Shown: positions 46,501 through 57,967 of the stretch, piece after piece
Layout: every line of letters begins with the position of its first letter
How positions within the stretch are numbered: the first letter of the stretch is position 1
NCBI GenBank assembly: GCA_028456385.1
Contig: JALNQF010000010.1
Span: 124,001 to 188,000 of the forward strand
Reading direction: 5' to 3'
Origin: Ophiosphaerella korrae
Taxonomy: Eukaryota > Ascomycota > Dothideomycetes > Pleosporales > Phaeosphaeriaceae
Length of the DNA: 64,000 nt
Made by a program: the position numbers and the translations under genes
Notes under the pieces: model-generated
Told to the model about the DNA's origin: nothing
What the model saw: only the letters and a program-made list of their open reading frames with translations
Database searches by the model: none

Positions 46501-47695
46501 AAAAAAAAACTGGATGCTGCTGACTTCAAACCTTTCTCGTTCATCCCGCCACTGGACTTCCTTCGAGAAATTAGCGCTTCCTAACGACCGATCGTGGGAT
46601 ATTTATCCTTGGCCGCAGCAGGGTTACCAAGCGCTGGACTCGCACGTTTTTCGGCTCTATGCATGGTCTATCCTCAACTGTCATTATTCTCTGCTATCTC
46701 TCACAATTGCTCAGAAAGAAACGGTAAAAAGGGATATATTTAACCTTCCACTATTTGACGACGTCGGTCAGCCAGCCATGCTGCCCTTACCTGCAGCAGC
46801 GGCAACGGGCGATACCAAAATTGTGGAGCGTTTGCTGAAGATATTGCCAAAAGCCAAAGAACAACACAGTTATGCACTGCATGTGGCATGCTCAAAGGGA
46901 TACGTGGAGGTGGTTCAGTTGCTGTTGGAAGCAGGCACTAACGTCAATACAAAGCCAGGCAATTTAGGCAGTGCGCTGGAGGCTGCTAAGTGTCAAGGAC
47001 ACGATCGAGTCGTCCGATATTTGATTGATGCTGGTGTTGAGCTTACTATTCACACGATCAATGGCCATTCAAATAGTATTACGAGCGTGGCATTCTCGTC
47101 CGACGGTGGGTTAGTAGCATCCGCATCCGACGATAGCACGGTTAGGCTCTGGGACTTAGTAACAGGAGGGCTGCACCAGACACTTGAGGGCCATTTTTAT
47201 AGTGTTAGGGACGTGGCATTCTCGCCCGACGGTGGGTTAGTAGCATCCGCATCCTACGATAGAACGGTCAGGCTCTGGGACTCGGTAACAGGAGCGCTGC
47301 GCCACACGCTTGAGGGCCATTCAGGTACTGTTACGGGCGTGGCATTCTCGCCCGATGGCGGGTTAGTGGCATCCGCATCCTACGATAGCACGGTTAGGCT
47401 CTGGAACTCGGTAACAGGAGCGCTGCACCACACGCTTGAGGGCCATTCAGATATTGTTACGGGCGTGGCATTCTCGCCCGGCGGTGGGTTAGTGGCATCC
47501 GCATCCGACGATAGAACGGTTAGGCTCTGGGACTCGGTAATAGGAGTGCTGTGCCACACGCTTGAGGGCCATTCAAATATTGTTACGGGCGTGGCATTCT
47601 CGCCCGACGGTGGGTTAGTGGCATCCGCATCCGAAGATAGAACAGTCAGGCTCTGGGACCTGGCGGTGATTAGGTGGCTCTATGATAGGGTTTGA
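43537..47695 (+). CDS. NLR: PNP-NACHT-ankyrin-WD40 protein
   Basis: Fungal NLRs are STAND ATPases that sense non-self and signal cell death. Exon 1 (43537-~44536) is a purine nucleoside phosphorylase-like domain: YSVGWIAPLPLELTAAIAAL, GIGGGVPSYGPSGAQFQIVL and CFEMEGAGVIQ. Further exons carry the NACHT domain: Walker A VGCGKSI (exon at 45088-45113), and Walker B ILLVDGVDECSQ near 45450. The sensor and winged-helix-like region is WAKYLIKMLWDDCIGQ, LNETYERCLERVN and LAHHSVRQFLFP. About three ankyrin repeats (DTKIVERLLKIL, ALHVACSKGYVEVVQLLLEA) end near 47050, followed directly by five WD40 repeats of exactly 126 bp (47063-47692). Visible introns near 45032-45087, 45114-45159 and 45752-45801 keep frame. 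The exon structure between 44537 and 44869 is unclear. Loss of WD repeat number is possible. Confidence 0.85.
47063..47692 (+). repeat. Five WD40 repeats of exactly 126 bp, near-identical
   Basis: Units begin at 47063, 47189, 47315, 47441 and 47567, each opening with GGCCATT.. (Gly-His). Each encodes a 42-residue WD40 repeat with VAFSPDGGLVASASYDRTVR and LWDSVTGAL. Units 2-5 differ at only a handful of sites, mostly near positions 4-8 and 28-33 of the repeat. This is the high internal conservation seen in hypervariable fungal NLRs. Confidence 0.9.
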
Positions 47696-48548
47696 ATGTT
47701 TAAATCGTCTATCCACTTCCCCACCTACCGCCTTATATCGCAATTTCTTTATATAAAGTTGAGCTGGACAGGCACTGCTCTTAGGTGGCAAATATTGCTC
47801 TTGTGACTGCCGCTGCGCAGGACAGTGGCTAGCAATGGAACCACATTCAAGCCTAAATACTTGCCATGCTTCGGTCTCAAAGGAGGCAGACGAACACCTC
47901 GATTACGCTAGTAGGGAGGGTGGCTGGCCCGTTCTAGCCAACACCCTTGTTTTCTCAAGGCTCAAACTGTAGTAGAGAAGTACCTTCTTGTGTTATTATT
48001 GTTGCAAATCACGTGCCTAGGCCTATTACGCCAAAACGGATACGCACGGCGGGGTGCCAAGGCTTTCGCTTACGGTTAGAATTGTGCTGCCGGTTTCGCT
48101 TAGCGACTGTACCATTACGCATACTTACCATGTTGCTCAATACCAATTCAAAAGTCAAGACCTACACACCGGCCCGTAACCCCGCTAGGTCACGATCCGA
48201 TCGCCTTCGATTCCACATAAGTCAAGGACACACCCAGCACCCACCCTCGCCCAACGACTACGGCACCACAAATTCTCCTCCTAGACACAAACTCGGCGCG
48301 CATGACTAGTCCAAGAAACCACATAGAGCTCCAATTGAAGAAGCGCCGGCAAAATGACCTGCATCAAAAGAGCATGCTGTCGGCTAAATGCACACCACGT
48401 TGTCCCCCCTACTTTAACCCATTGCTCGCTTTTGCAACTACTTATTATACGACGACTATCCAACCCTTTTATACGACCGTGCTTTTCTTTATCGCAATAT
48501 CTGCGTATAGGTCGTTTGTAGTGACGCTGGGAACGGAGTTTATTCAGC
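47696..48548. other. Intergenic, 0.85 kb
   Basis: Region between the NLR gene and the GH43 gene. No supported gene; it includes the promoter of the GH43 gene. No clear repeat seen. Confidence 0.4.
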
Positions 48549-50408
48549 ATGCCGCAAGTGCGCAATCCGATTCTACCGGGGTTCAATGCGGACCCCTCTA
48601 TTCTGCGAGTGGGCGATGATGGTAAGGTCTTCAAAATGCACTGCTTCGACGGCGGTTATTGACGTTGCTAGTGCGTATTATTTCTTTCATAGAGAAACTG
48701 GGCGAGAAATATTTCGACTAGATTGAGTGCATGAGGAACTGAGCGACGACCTTCGTCCTGGTATCACTATTTCAAAGGAGAATTTGTGCTGATTTATAGT
48801 TTTTTAGTACTATATTGCTACTTCGACCTTTGAGTGGTTTCCTGGCGTTCAGATTCACCATTCCAAGGATCTGGCGAACTGGGAGCTTGTCACGAGGCCG
48901 TTGACTAGGAAGAGCCAGCTGGACATGCGAGGCAATCCTGACAGTTGCGGTAATCGAAATTTGTTGAAGGTTTTGAAATTCTTTACTAATTTGTATCAGG
49001 CGTATGGGCTCCTTGCCTATCTCATGACGGCGAGAAGTTTTGGCTGGTGTACACGGATGTCAAACGTAAGGACGGGTCTCTCAAGGATACGCCAAACTAC
49101 ATCGTGACTGCGGACCGTATCGAAGGTCCGTGGTCAGATCCCATCTACATCAATTCCTCTGGTTTCGACCCATCTCTATTCCACGATGACGATGGTAAGA
49201 AGTGGTTTGTAAACATGCTTCAAGACCATCGTCGACGACCTAGGGCGTTTGCAGGTATTCGACTTCAGGAGTTTAGCCCGAGTGAGCGCAAGCTTGTTGG
49301 CCCGACCAAGACTATCTTCTATGGCACTGAGTTAGACCTTGTGGAAGGGCCCCATCTCTATAAGAGGAATGGATGGTATTATCTTCTCACTGCCGAGGGC
49401 GGCACAGCGTATGAGCATGCCTGTACATTGTGTCGGTCACGAGACATCTGGGGCCCATATGAACTCCATCCACAGAAATACATTCTGACCGCCAAAGACG
49501 CTCCTCTAGCTCCTCTACAAAGAGCAGGCCATGGCGATATTGTAGAGGCAGCAAATGGAAAAACATACCTTGTGCATCTCACTGGTCGGCCTACCACACA
49601 AGCTCGCAGATGCGTACTGGGACGCGAAACCGCCATCCAGGAAGCCTACTGGGGCGACGATGACTGGCTCTACGTCAAGAACGGCCCCGTCCCATCCCTC
49701 AACGTCGAGCTTCCCGCCGCCCGAGACGACACATCCTACTGGGCGGAGCACACCTACAAATTCGAAGGCCCAACCCTCCACAAAGACTTCCAATGGCTGC
49801 GCACCCCCGAGCCCAACCGCATCTTCACCATTGACAACGGGCTTACGCTCACGGGCCGCGAATCCATCGGCTCCTGGTTCGAACAAGCGCTCATCGCCCG
49901 CCGCCAAACGCACTTCTCTTACGACGCTGAAACAACAATCGACTTTGCGCCCACCGACGAACGCCACTTCGCCGGCTTAACGGCGTACTACTGCCGCTTC
50001 AATTTCTTCTACCTCACTGTTACCGCCGATGCCGATGGCAACCGCGAGCTCCTCATCCTCTCCTCCGAAGCCTCCTACCCCGAAGGCAAACTCAGCATGC
50101 CCCTCGCGCCCCCTGTGTCGCTTCCGCCAACCGGCAAAGTGCGGCTCGTGCTCAGCATTCGTGGCAAGGCGCTGCAGTTCCGGTATGCGTTAGAGGGCGT
50201 GGCAGAGCTGGTGGATGTGGGGCCCGTCTATGATGCGTCGGTGTTGTGCGATGAGTGTGGTGGGCACCAGGCGCATGGCAGTTTTACTGGCGCCTTTGTG
50301 GGGCTTGCGGCGTCGGATTGTAATGGGACGGAGAGACAGGCGCGATTTGATTATTTCGTTTATAGGCCGGTGAAGCATGCGTCGGATCGGTATGATGGGT
50401 GGCAGTAG
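48549..50408 (+). CDS. GH43 beta-xylosidase-type glycoside hydrolase
   Basis: The enzyme releases xylose from xylo-oligosaccharides. ATG 48549-48551 opens [20 protein letters not shown] (general-base Asp in the ADPS motif). Exon 2 (48808-48949) encodes [20 protein letters not shown]. Exon 3 (49000-50408) begins [15 protein letters not shown] and carries [14 protein letters not shown] (the pKa-modulating Asp) and [20 protein letters not shown] (general-acid Glu). The C-terminal beta-sandwich of this subfamily ([31 protein letters not shown]) is present. No signal peptide precedes ATG, so it is probably intracellular. Exon 1 ends in GAT GAT G before GTAAGG, while exon 2 begins in phase 0, so this one junction is out of frame as I see it. 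Confidence 0.85.
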
Positions 50409-50544
50409 GTTGGGGGCTGATTGGGGATTGGTGAAATTGGTGAAGGGATTACGGGCTTGGGAATTTGGCAAGCGTGGGAGTTGGATAGTAACTACTAAAA
50501 TGCTCGCGAATCCTATAATCCTAACTACAGCAACTTATGAACAA

Positions 50545-51870
50545 CTACAACTCGATGTTCTGGGATTTGGCATGATCTCCTGTTTTTAGGGCGTGTTTCC
50601 TTTCCTTCTCTTCAGCTTCGATAGCACCTAGTTCCCTCTCTTCACTAGGAAATAGTCCACCTGGAAAGAATGTACCGACCAGAGCTCGACCTACTTTCGC
50701 ATACGACCTTTCGACTTCCATGATGGTAGCGCTTACCTTCGGACTCCCTATCACGGCTTCAAATTTGAGCGGCAATCCTAGAGCCTCAGGCCTTCTGCTC
50801 CATCCAGCGACAAATATGTTCTGCAGCATCCCAATACCGCCAATGGCGATCAAGAACCACGACTGATCAGACAGTGCCGAGCTAGTGATGAGCAGAACAA
50901 CCCACAGCACACCAAGGACTATCATAGCGAGGCGCGTGAACTTGGGAATGGCAGGAGAATCAAGGTTATCGAACCCAGTGCAGAGGTCTTCCAGATTCAG
51001 CCCACAGCCATCGCACTGGATGACAATGGCGTGCTGCGCTCCATTGCCGCGGGTCATGATATATGTCCTTTTCCTTCCGGGCTCAATCTGTCTGCACGCC
51101 CACTTTTCTCTTCCCCACTGCTTCCAGAAGCCGGTGGTGAAACACAGCAATATGGCACCAGCAGTGACTAAAAACACTCCCCAGTTTCCATACACGCCAA
51201 ATGGAATCGCTGCGACGGCGAGCTGGACAGCGGCAACCACTACGCCAGACCAGAATAGAATATCCCTGCCGGGCTTCTGCAACTGATGCTTCTTTTCTTC
51301 ATCAAACTTCCACACGCTGACGACCAATCCTGCGTGTGCAGGATACGGGATTTTTTCTGCATCACCGCCATGTTTGACGGCTTGGTCTTTGTCGTATTGC
51401 CATTTGGCGCTCTTGAGCTCGTCCACCTTAGCCTTCACAGATGCGCCCATCCAGTACTCAAAGTCGCGCATCACTCTGCCGAGGACCCAGGAGCCGTTGC
51501 CGCGCGACTGGCCGTTGTCGGCGTTGATCACAGTGCAGGCGGTGTCGGCGCCGGGCATCAGCTTGTTTTCTCCTACGGCGGAGTTGATCGCGCTTGTTGC
51601 GTACGATACCCAGCCTACCCTTGTGATCAGCAGCGGAAAAAATTTGGATTTGGGGTCTGGGATGGAGAGCTTACCAAATGAGAATGCGACGGGTGTGATT
51701 CGACCGCCGGCTAACTGTGCGAGAGCCCGCGCGACAACATCACCTCCGAGAAGAAGGAGAATTGTAAATGCGTAGTTGCTGGGACTGGCCCATACTTCCT
51801 TGAACGCAGTGGATGGCGCATTGATGTCGAAGTCTCGAGGTTGAATATGGTTCTTTGTGAACGGCGCCAT
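50545..51870 (-). CDS. Multi-pass membrane protein, conserved fungal, 441 aa
   Basis: A single exon starts at ATG (51868-51870). The protein has a hydrophobic N-terminal segment (NYAFTILLLLGGDVVARALA), then soluble loops containing HAGLVVSVWKFDEEKKHQLQ, then at least four membrane helices: GVVVAAVQLAVAAIPFGVYG, VFLVTAGAILLCFTTGF, LAMIVLGVLWVVLLITSS and WFLIAIGGIGMLQNIFVAGW. The C-terminus carries MEVERSYAKVGRALVGTFFP and charged tails. I place it with a family of fungal integral membrane proteins of unknown function. It faces away from the HET gene at 52622 with about 750 bp between starts, which suggests a possible functional pair. Confidence 0.75.
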   Translation of the reverse strand: MAPFTKNHIQPRDFDINAPSTAFKEVWASPSNYAFTILLLLGGDVVARALAQLAGGRITPVAFSFGKLSIPDPKSKFFPLLITRVGWVSYATSAINSAVGENKLMPGADTACTVINADNGQSRGNGSWVLGRVMRDFEYWMGASVKAKVDELKSAKWQYDKDQAVKHGGDAEKIPYPAHAGLVVSVWKFDEEKKHQLQKPGRDILFWSGVVVAAVQLAVAAIPFGVYGNWGVFLVTAGAILLCFTTGFWKQWGREKWACRQIEPGRKRTYIMTRGNGAQHAIVIQCDGCGLNLEDLCTGFDNLDSPAIPKFTRLAMIVLGVLWVVLLITSSALSDQSWFLIAIGGIGMLQNIFVAGWSRRPEALGLPLKFEAVIGSPKVSATIMEVERSYAKVGRALVGTFFPGGLFPSEERELGAIEAEEKERKHALKTGDHAKSQNIEL

Positions 51871-52621
51871 GGTTCGCTTGCAAAGACGTGCGATGGAAAG
51901 ACGTCAGGCAGATATGATCACGACCACCGCGGTATTTGATTCAGCATTGCTCTCCGGAACCTTAAACTCCAGAGCCGTATTAGTGCTTAGCACTTCCACC
52001 CGCTGCAAACTCGTATTGGTGATCTGCTTACAGTTTCAGCTGGAGTTCAAGCAGCCACGTTCCGACCGGATGGTAACCTATTTCTATTTGCTGAAAAACC
52101 CCATGTCATAACTTGGGAAGCGAGGATCATAATTCGTGCTCAAAGTATACCCAGGCGACTTTGTGCCGCTCGCCTATTCTTGCCATCAGCGAAACGTCTA
52201 GTGTTTACGACTTCGTATAATTTATCGGTCGATCGTAGGTAAACCCCTGGTCTCCGGCCTGCCCGTGTCTGCATGCGAGTAATCACTCTTTATGTGCCAC
52301 GCCATTTGCAGTTGTTTCCGGCGCGCCCGAGCTGAAAGGTTCGTAAAGGAGCATGTTGTCTATCTTCTGAGTTGAGGAGCTTCAGCAAGCGATCATGATT
52401 GCCGGAGAGGTCGGCGAGCTGTTTGCGATCAGCTTGCTGTTGCATGCTGGATCAGAGCTTTCCAAGACGGCTTCGCGTACACCGATATTCAATTGGTTTA
52501 GGTTGGTAATAAAGCGAAGAAGCACGTTCTCTGTAAAAGGCCCTTCCTCTCCACGGCAGAACGAAGCTTTTTATTATCAAAAGTTCACCACACCTGTGCT
52601 ACAAACTGCAATCAATCTGTC
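51871..52621. promoter_or_regulatory. Divergent promoter between membrane protein and HET gene
   Basis: About 750 bp separate the two start codons. I see no gene and no recognised site; the spacing fits a shared promoter. Confidence 0.4.
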
Positions 52622-55448
52622 ATGGAACATCTTATCCTTCCTGAAGGTGCAAAACCATGGATGAAGCTCGCATATGATTGTCCGGAGTCGAAATACTATG
52701 AAAACATACCTGTCAACGACATCGACTACCCTGAGTTTTATAGGAGAGCTGATTTGACACACGAGGAAGTATGGTGGAAGCCCAAGAAAAATGACGATCT
52801 GCTTGGCGGTGTGGTAGAAGGCGCAGAAGAGAGGATTCGTGAGTCGTGGGAATACGAGACGTTCTATCAAACCTGGCTCTTTTTTGGCCTTATCATCGAG
52901 GTCTTTGGACTGAGTGGCATCCAAGTCAAGACCACTGATTTCCTCCTCCCTATATCCAGAAAGTCTGTTCACAAGCCTCAAACCGCTCGGCTCATTACTA
53001 CTGCTCAGCTACCAGATTTGATCAAGCAATGGCGACAAGCCTATCAAGCGACACGCGACGAGAAGACTCTCAACAAAGCACTGGAGATTCTGAATTTTGT
53101 TGGCAAGATTATTGACTACCATTGCGCTGGAGGCAAAGACCATCGTTCCATCCAACAATACGGAAAGGTGCTTTGGCCCACGTCAGATGAGACTACGACT
53201 GCTATCATCGCAGTCGCATTCACGCTTCGCAAAAACGTGCTTTCTATGCTCGACACGCCTATCAAAGATGGCAGGTGGCCTATTACCAACTCCCGACTTC
53301 TGTACCAGCGCATCCAGCGAAAGTGGTGCAAATCTGACGCCATGATGATCATGGAAGACTTTGACATCGACGGCCAGAACTACATCGCCGCTGCGGCAGG
53401 AAAGACACTCGAAGACCTTGATGCGCATTACGCGTGCACCGAGCAATCTTGTGAGGCGAAAATCACTGATGGAACGTACGAGACGCTGCACGACGATGGG
53501 TGCGACCAGGATGACTACGACCCTGAGCCAAGGTATGCTGGACATATATTCCCCGATTATGGCAAGAGTCCGAATACGATGAGGGAGGCGATCAAGCATA
53601 CTATGGATGCCGGTCATTTGCCTGTCTTGAGATGGGACGCTGAGAAGAACGGATTGACGACATACGGGCATGAAAAGAATTCCTATAATGAGCAGGCTTT
53701 TAAATGTCCACCGTTTGTCGCCATCTCCCATGTGTAAGTGTGCTTCATGCTTTTCGGACGCACTTTTGACTGACACATCATGTAGCTGGGCTGATGGCAA
53801 AGGAAACCCTTTCGATAACTCAATCCCATACTGTCAACTCGCCAAGATACAAACGTTCGTCGACAACCTCTGTGCCAATTATTTGCCCAACAAGTATACT
53901 CACTCAGCCCCCGGCTTTTGGATGGATACGCTTTGTTGTATAGTTGGCACCTCGGACGAGGACAAGTTGTACAAGAAGAAAAGCATTCAGTCCATGCGGG
54001 AGATTTATGGCGAAAGCGTTGCAGTTCTCATCCTCGACCCATGGCTACAGTCGATACCTTCAACCGCCTCGGTTATTGAGATATGCTACCGCATATATGC
54101 CAGCGGATGGTCTCGTCGCCTGTGGACGCACCAGGAAGGATTCCTTGCGCGCGAAGTATACTACCAATTCCAAGATAAGCCACTTAAGCTGCCTGATGTT
54201 GATGAGCTTGCATCAGAGTACCAGAAGAAGATGGTGTATCAAGGCTTCCCCATTAGCTTCCCGTTGCAAGCCTCGGGCAAAACAAGCTTCTACTACACCA
54301 CTGTGAAGACCATCGTCAACGGGATTCGAGAAGGTCGCATCCCACAGGATAACAAGTGGATTGTGTATGGCCATCTTGCAGAATCCCTCGGGTACCGGTC
54401 GACAACTAACATTGACGACGAACTCCTCTGCGTAGCATCCGTTATTGGATCATCCGTGAAAGACTATGCCAAACTTGAAGTAGAAAGAAGCCGACAGCGC
54501 ACCGCAGAACTCCGCATGAAGGCTTTCCTAGAAGAAATCGGTCGATTTAGACAAGGCATCATCTTCAACAACTACAAACGCCTCACCATCCCCGGATTCA
54601 GATGGGCTCCTGCCTCGCTTCTTGGACACCGGTCGTCGGGCTTGGGAGATCTCGATGACTCCAAGGACAGCAAGATCGAAGATTACAGCCATCTCAACCT
54701 CAACGACATCCACTTCGAGGTGTCCTACCTAGGCGTCAAAGTGAACATCAACAAGTACATTCCGCGCTCACTTGGCATCGATCGCCGATTCATGTCCGTC
54801 ATGTTGAACGACAAAACGATACTGCTCCCGACAGTTGGGCTACCCGTCGATTACCCCGGCTATGTTATCAGATTCAGCCCAAAAACACACGGCTTGACGG
54901 TCAACATGGCAGAGCGCCGATTCGGCATATCGTACTCGCCGCTTCCTATTGCAGGAGCCTACTTCAGGACGCCCCCCCTGCCAAGCATGCCTACTATGCC
55001 TACCATGCCCACCATGCCAAAGGTCCCCTCATTCGGCAAAGTCTCGCTGAAGAGCCCAAAGATAGGAGGATTCAGGAAAGCTGTCCCAGAGGCGGCGAAT
55101 GAGGTGATTGAGAGTGTGCCAGCGTCACCAGTAGTGTCGCCGGTTGTGGAGAAAGCAGCGGAAATCGTGTCGTACAAATATGTGGTGTTTGTCGCGGAGA
55201 ACGATGTTGAGTGGGCGTATGACCGCGAGTACGTGCTGATTCTCCAGCGCGCACTGGGGCAGGTTGGGTCGCATGAATTTTTGGCCATGGTGGGTCGCAA
55301 GTCTGTTGGGCCGGGGAAGAGGTACTGGGTGCAGTCATTGTGTTCGGCTCTGGTGAGGGCGAAAAGGTCGACGGATGATCACAAGGTTGATGCGGGTATT
55401 GATTATGTTGATGTTGGACAGCCGGCTACGAATTGGGTTGTGACGTGA
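52622..55448 (+). CDS. Long HET-domain protein, 924 aa
   Basis: Two exons (52622-53733, 53786-55448) join in frame through a 52-bp intron placed inside the HET domain. The first half (about 370 residues) is a helical leader with KVLWPTSDETTTAIIAVAF and Cys/Asp-rich YACTEQSCEAKITDG. The HET motif is split by the intron: CPPFVAISHV/WADGKGNPF, then WMDTLCCIVGTSDEDKLYKK, ESVAVLILDPWL and WSRRLWTHQEGFLAREVYYQ. The fit to the HET domain is clear though sequence is distant from the 16102-18669 gene. A short Pro-Thr-Met repeat (PTMPTMPTMP, about 54990-55015) lies before a Lys/Ser-rich linker. The end contains YKYVVFVAENDVEWAYDREY. Both exons are lesion-free. Confidence 0.85.
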
Positions 55449-57301
55449 AAGAACAGCCCCCTTCGATACCAATACCAATAATACTGATAATAACGGAGGG
55501 TCCGATGCCGGTACATAGACTGACCAAACAGCTATAGTGTTCCAAAATGAGCAAAGCAGGCAACACCTATTAAAACGTATTCACCAGCTCGCAAGTGCTA
55601 CATAAAATATCCTTTACCAAACCAAGCCCCCTTTAGGATCATATTCAAGTTCTGCTACAGGTCACCAAAGATACTCAGGTTTCACCGAGTAAAGAACGCA
55701 GTTATTTCAGGAAAGACAAAAGCAAAGGTTATAAAACTACGAGAACTTTGAAGATGTACGAGCGAAGCGTGATGATAAAGATAAAGCTACAGCGGAGAAA
55801 AGTAAGGAACTTGGTCGCAAGCGGAAAGCTCCTATACTAGATGGGAAGGAGTATGAAAATCGCAGCAAAAGACAAAATTTTGAAGAGCAGCAAGAACAGA
55901 GAGTCTGTGCCTTGAAAGGTTCCAGAAGTGTGAATATATTACGTGGCAGCTAGCGTGAATTCAAACATGAGGACTAGAGACACAACCATTGTGGAGTATT
56001 TAGTCATAATGGCTGAAGAGCATGTGGCTATGCATACGGAACATGTAATAATCAGATATGCCAAACATTTTCAATGGCTTATTCGTTCATTCCGGGAATG
56101 AACACGCGCACAGCCCGAGTTCAAGATTGCAATCTCATGCTTCTACTAGCACTGCCTTTTTACCTCTGAGGGAGTTGATTCTCTTATATCTGCTGCCCGA
56201 TCTAAAGACTCCTATATGGGAACCACCAACCTGATGGCTAGTAGTGATACACCATGTCGGGTCGCTATATATGCAAATGTTATTGATATCGAGAGTAGTC
56301 CTCTGAGCAGGCACATCACTTTAGGGCAAGAGTTCTGTTCTAGCGTGCTCTCACGAGACTTCCGAAACCAAATCCACACCAATAGGTGCGATGCTTACCA
56401 CATATCGGCGAATTTCAATCCTGATAAAGGCGTCTTCGTCTATTTTCTCTTCAACATAAGTGCCAAGGGGCCAGCTGATCTGTCACTGATTCCACACTTT
56501 CTTTATTTTGCTAGTCGGGTACAAGGGGATTGGTAAGGCAAGACACCTGTAAGCTCTGGTACAACTGATTGATTGCCTAGGAATTTTATCCTCCGTCTTG
56601 CTAGCGAGAAGGTCAAGCAAAGATCTCAGAGCTATCCTTGGGGAGGCAGAACAGAGCAGGCGATATTTGCAGAGCTCCATCGAGGCGTCCCCAGAGGAGT
56701 CTCCCCTCTACGCTCTGGGCAATGCACATCAAGTTCATCCTCTTGCAGAACATGATCATTGTTTCTTTGATCTTCTAGGCAGCTCTGCACATTTGTGATC
56801 GCTGCCCGATACTGGGCGATATATTTGATGCGAGTAGGTTCATCTCCATTGTTAGCATGCCATTGAGAGCACGTAAACATGGCACATATATTTTGACACA
56901 TCCCAGGGCAGCCATTAGCGACACTTCTTGCGTGAACCTAATAGCATACCTCATCCTCGCTTTCGAAACGTCCCTTGACCACGATGCCGCCTAGTCGTTG
57001 GCGCTGGCAACAGTTGAGAGATACTTTCACGTCATTCGGGGCTGAAATATAAGGTTCCGCAAGTGGGGCGCGGGGAAACACAGTATTAGGGTCTGCTAGT
57101 TACAGCTGTCAACACTTGCATGCAACTTAAGGGCCTTGTTCGGGCTCCTGCCTCTACTACACTTTCACGACACCTTAAGTCTTATGTTCATAGAAGATAT
57201 CCCTCGCTATAAAGATGTTAAGTCCTTGTAGAAAACGGTGCCGCGGCCTTGCTTCGGTCCTTCTTGATCACTCTTGATAGGTTGAATCGAATCATTTGAT
57301 G
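55449..57301. other. Gene-poor, 1.85 kb
   Basis: Short frames at 56216-56536 (+) and 56632-56901 (-) have no motif. Nothing further is supported. Confidence 0.35.
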
Positions 57302-57967
57302 TCATGCATACGCTAGCTCAACATGGGATAAGATCGCACTTGGTGGCCAGCTCTGAAATGCGCCATAGATTTCAAGAAGTTCAGGATCTAATCGTGGAGG
57401 CGTTTCCGGATATTCCTGCCTGGTTTGAGGACTGAGGAAAGTTTCAAACGTTGCTGCCACACGCCAAGGCAACGCTATCCACGAACGCCGGACCCGAGAC
57501 CCTACTTCGGGGAAGGCAACGAGGCAGAATTGTAGACAATGTTACGTACTGCGAATGGGTGCTTTGCAGTATTCTGATACCTTCAGTAAGGTCCGAATTT
57601 TTTTGACAGACACCCGACTATCAAGAAAACGGAAGCTCTCTCTACCGAATCTTATGATTTTGAATGCTCTGGTGCTGAATGCTCGAATCAAGAAGCAATT
57701 CATCAGGTCAACTCAAGGTAGCTGATTTTGCATCAACGTCGTCCCGATTGGGCATGTCCAATTGAGTATTGAAAGGCAGCACAGCTGGAAACGCGGGTTA
57801 GGATCATAGCCAACCAAGGTACTGGGATACCGCGGAGACAACTGCGAGCGGGCACTGCAGCTCATGATGGCCCGAGATGAATTGTCTCGGTTGTAGAAGC
57901 TGCATGCACGCACTCTTACACGAGCCATCGGCTCCCGAAAGAATAGGCAGGGCTCATCCCCTGTCAC
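57302..57967 (-). pseudogene. Decayed gene with two in-frame stops, family unknown
   Basis: One frame runs from 57967 to TGA at 57302-57304 and carries TGA at 57713-57715 and TAA at 57542-57544. Pieces read FYNRDNSSRAIMSCSARSQL, MNCFLIRAFSTRAFKII, GRESFRFLDSRVSVKKIRTL, HCLQFCLVAFPEVGSRVRR, SWIALPWRVAATFETFLSP and PRLDPELLEIYGAFQSWPPS. The text changes character only at the stops, and CAA to TAA and CGA to TGA are the simplest origins. The middle part resembles fungal F-box-type hypothetical proteins, but I cannot support that. Confidence 0.45.
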
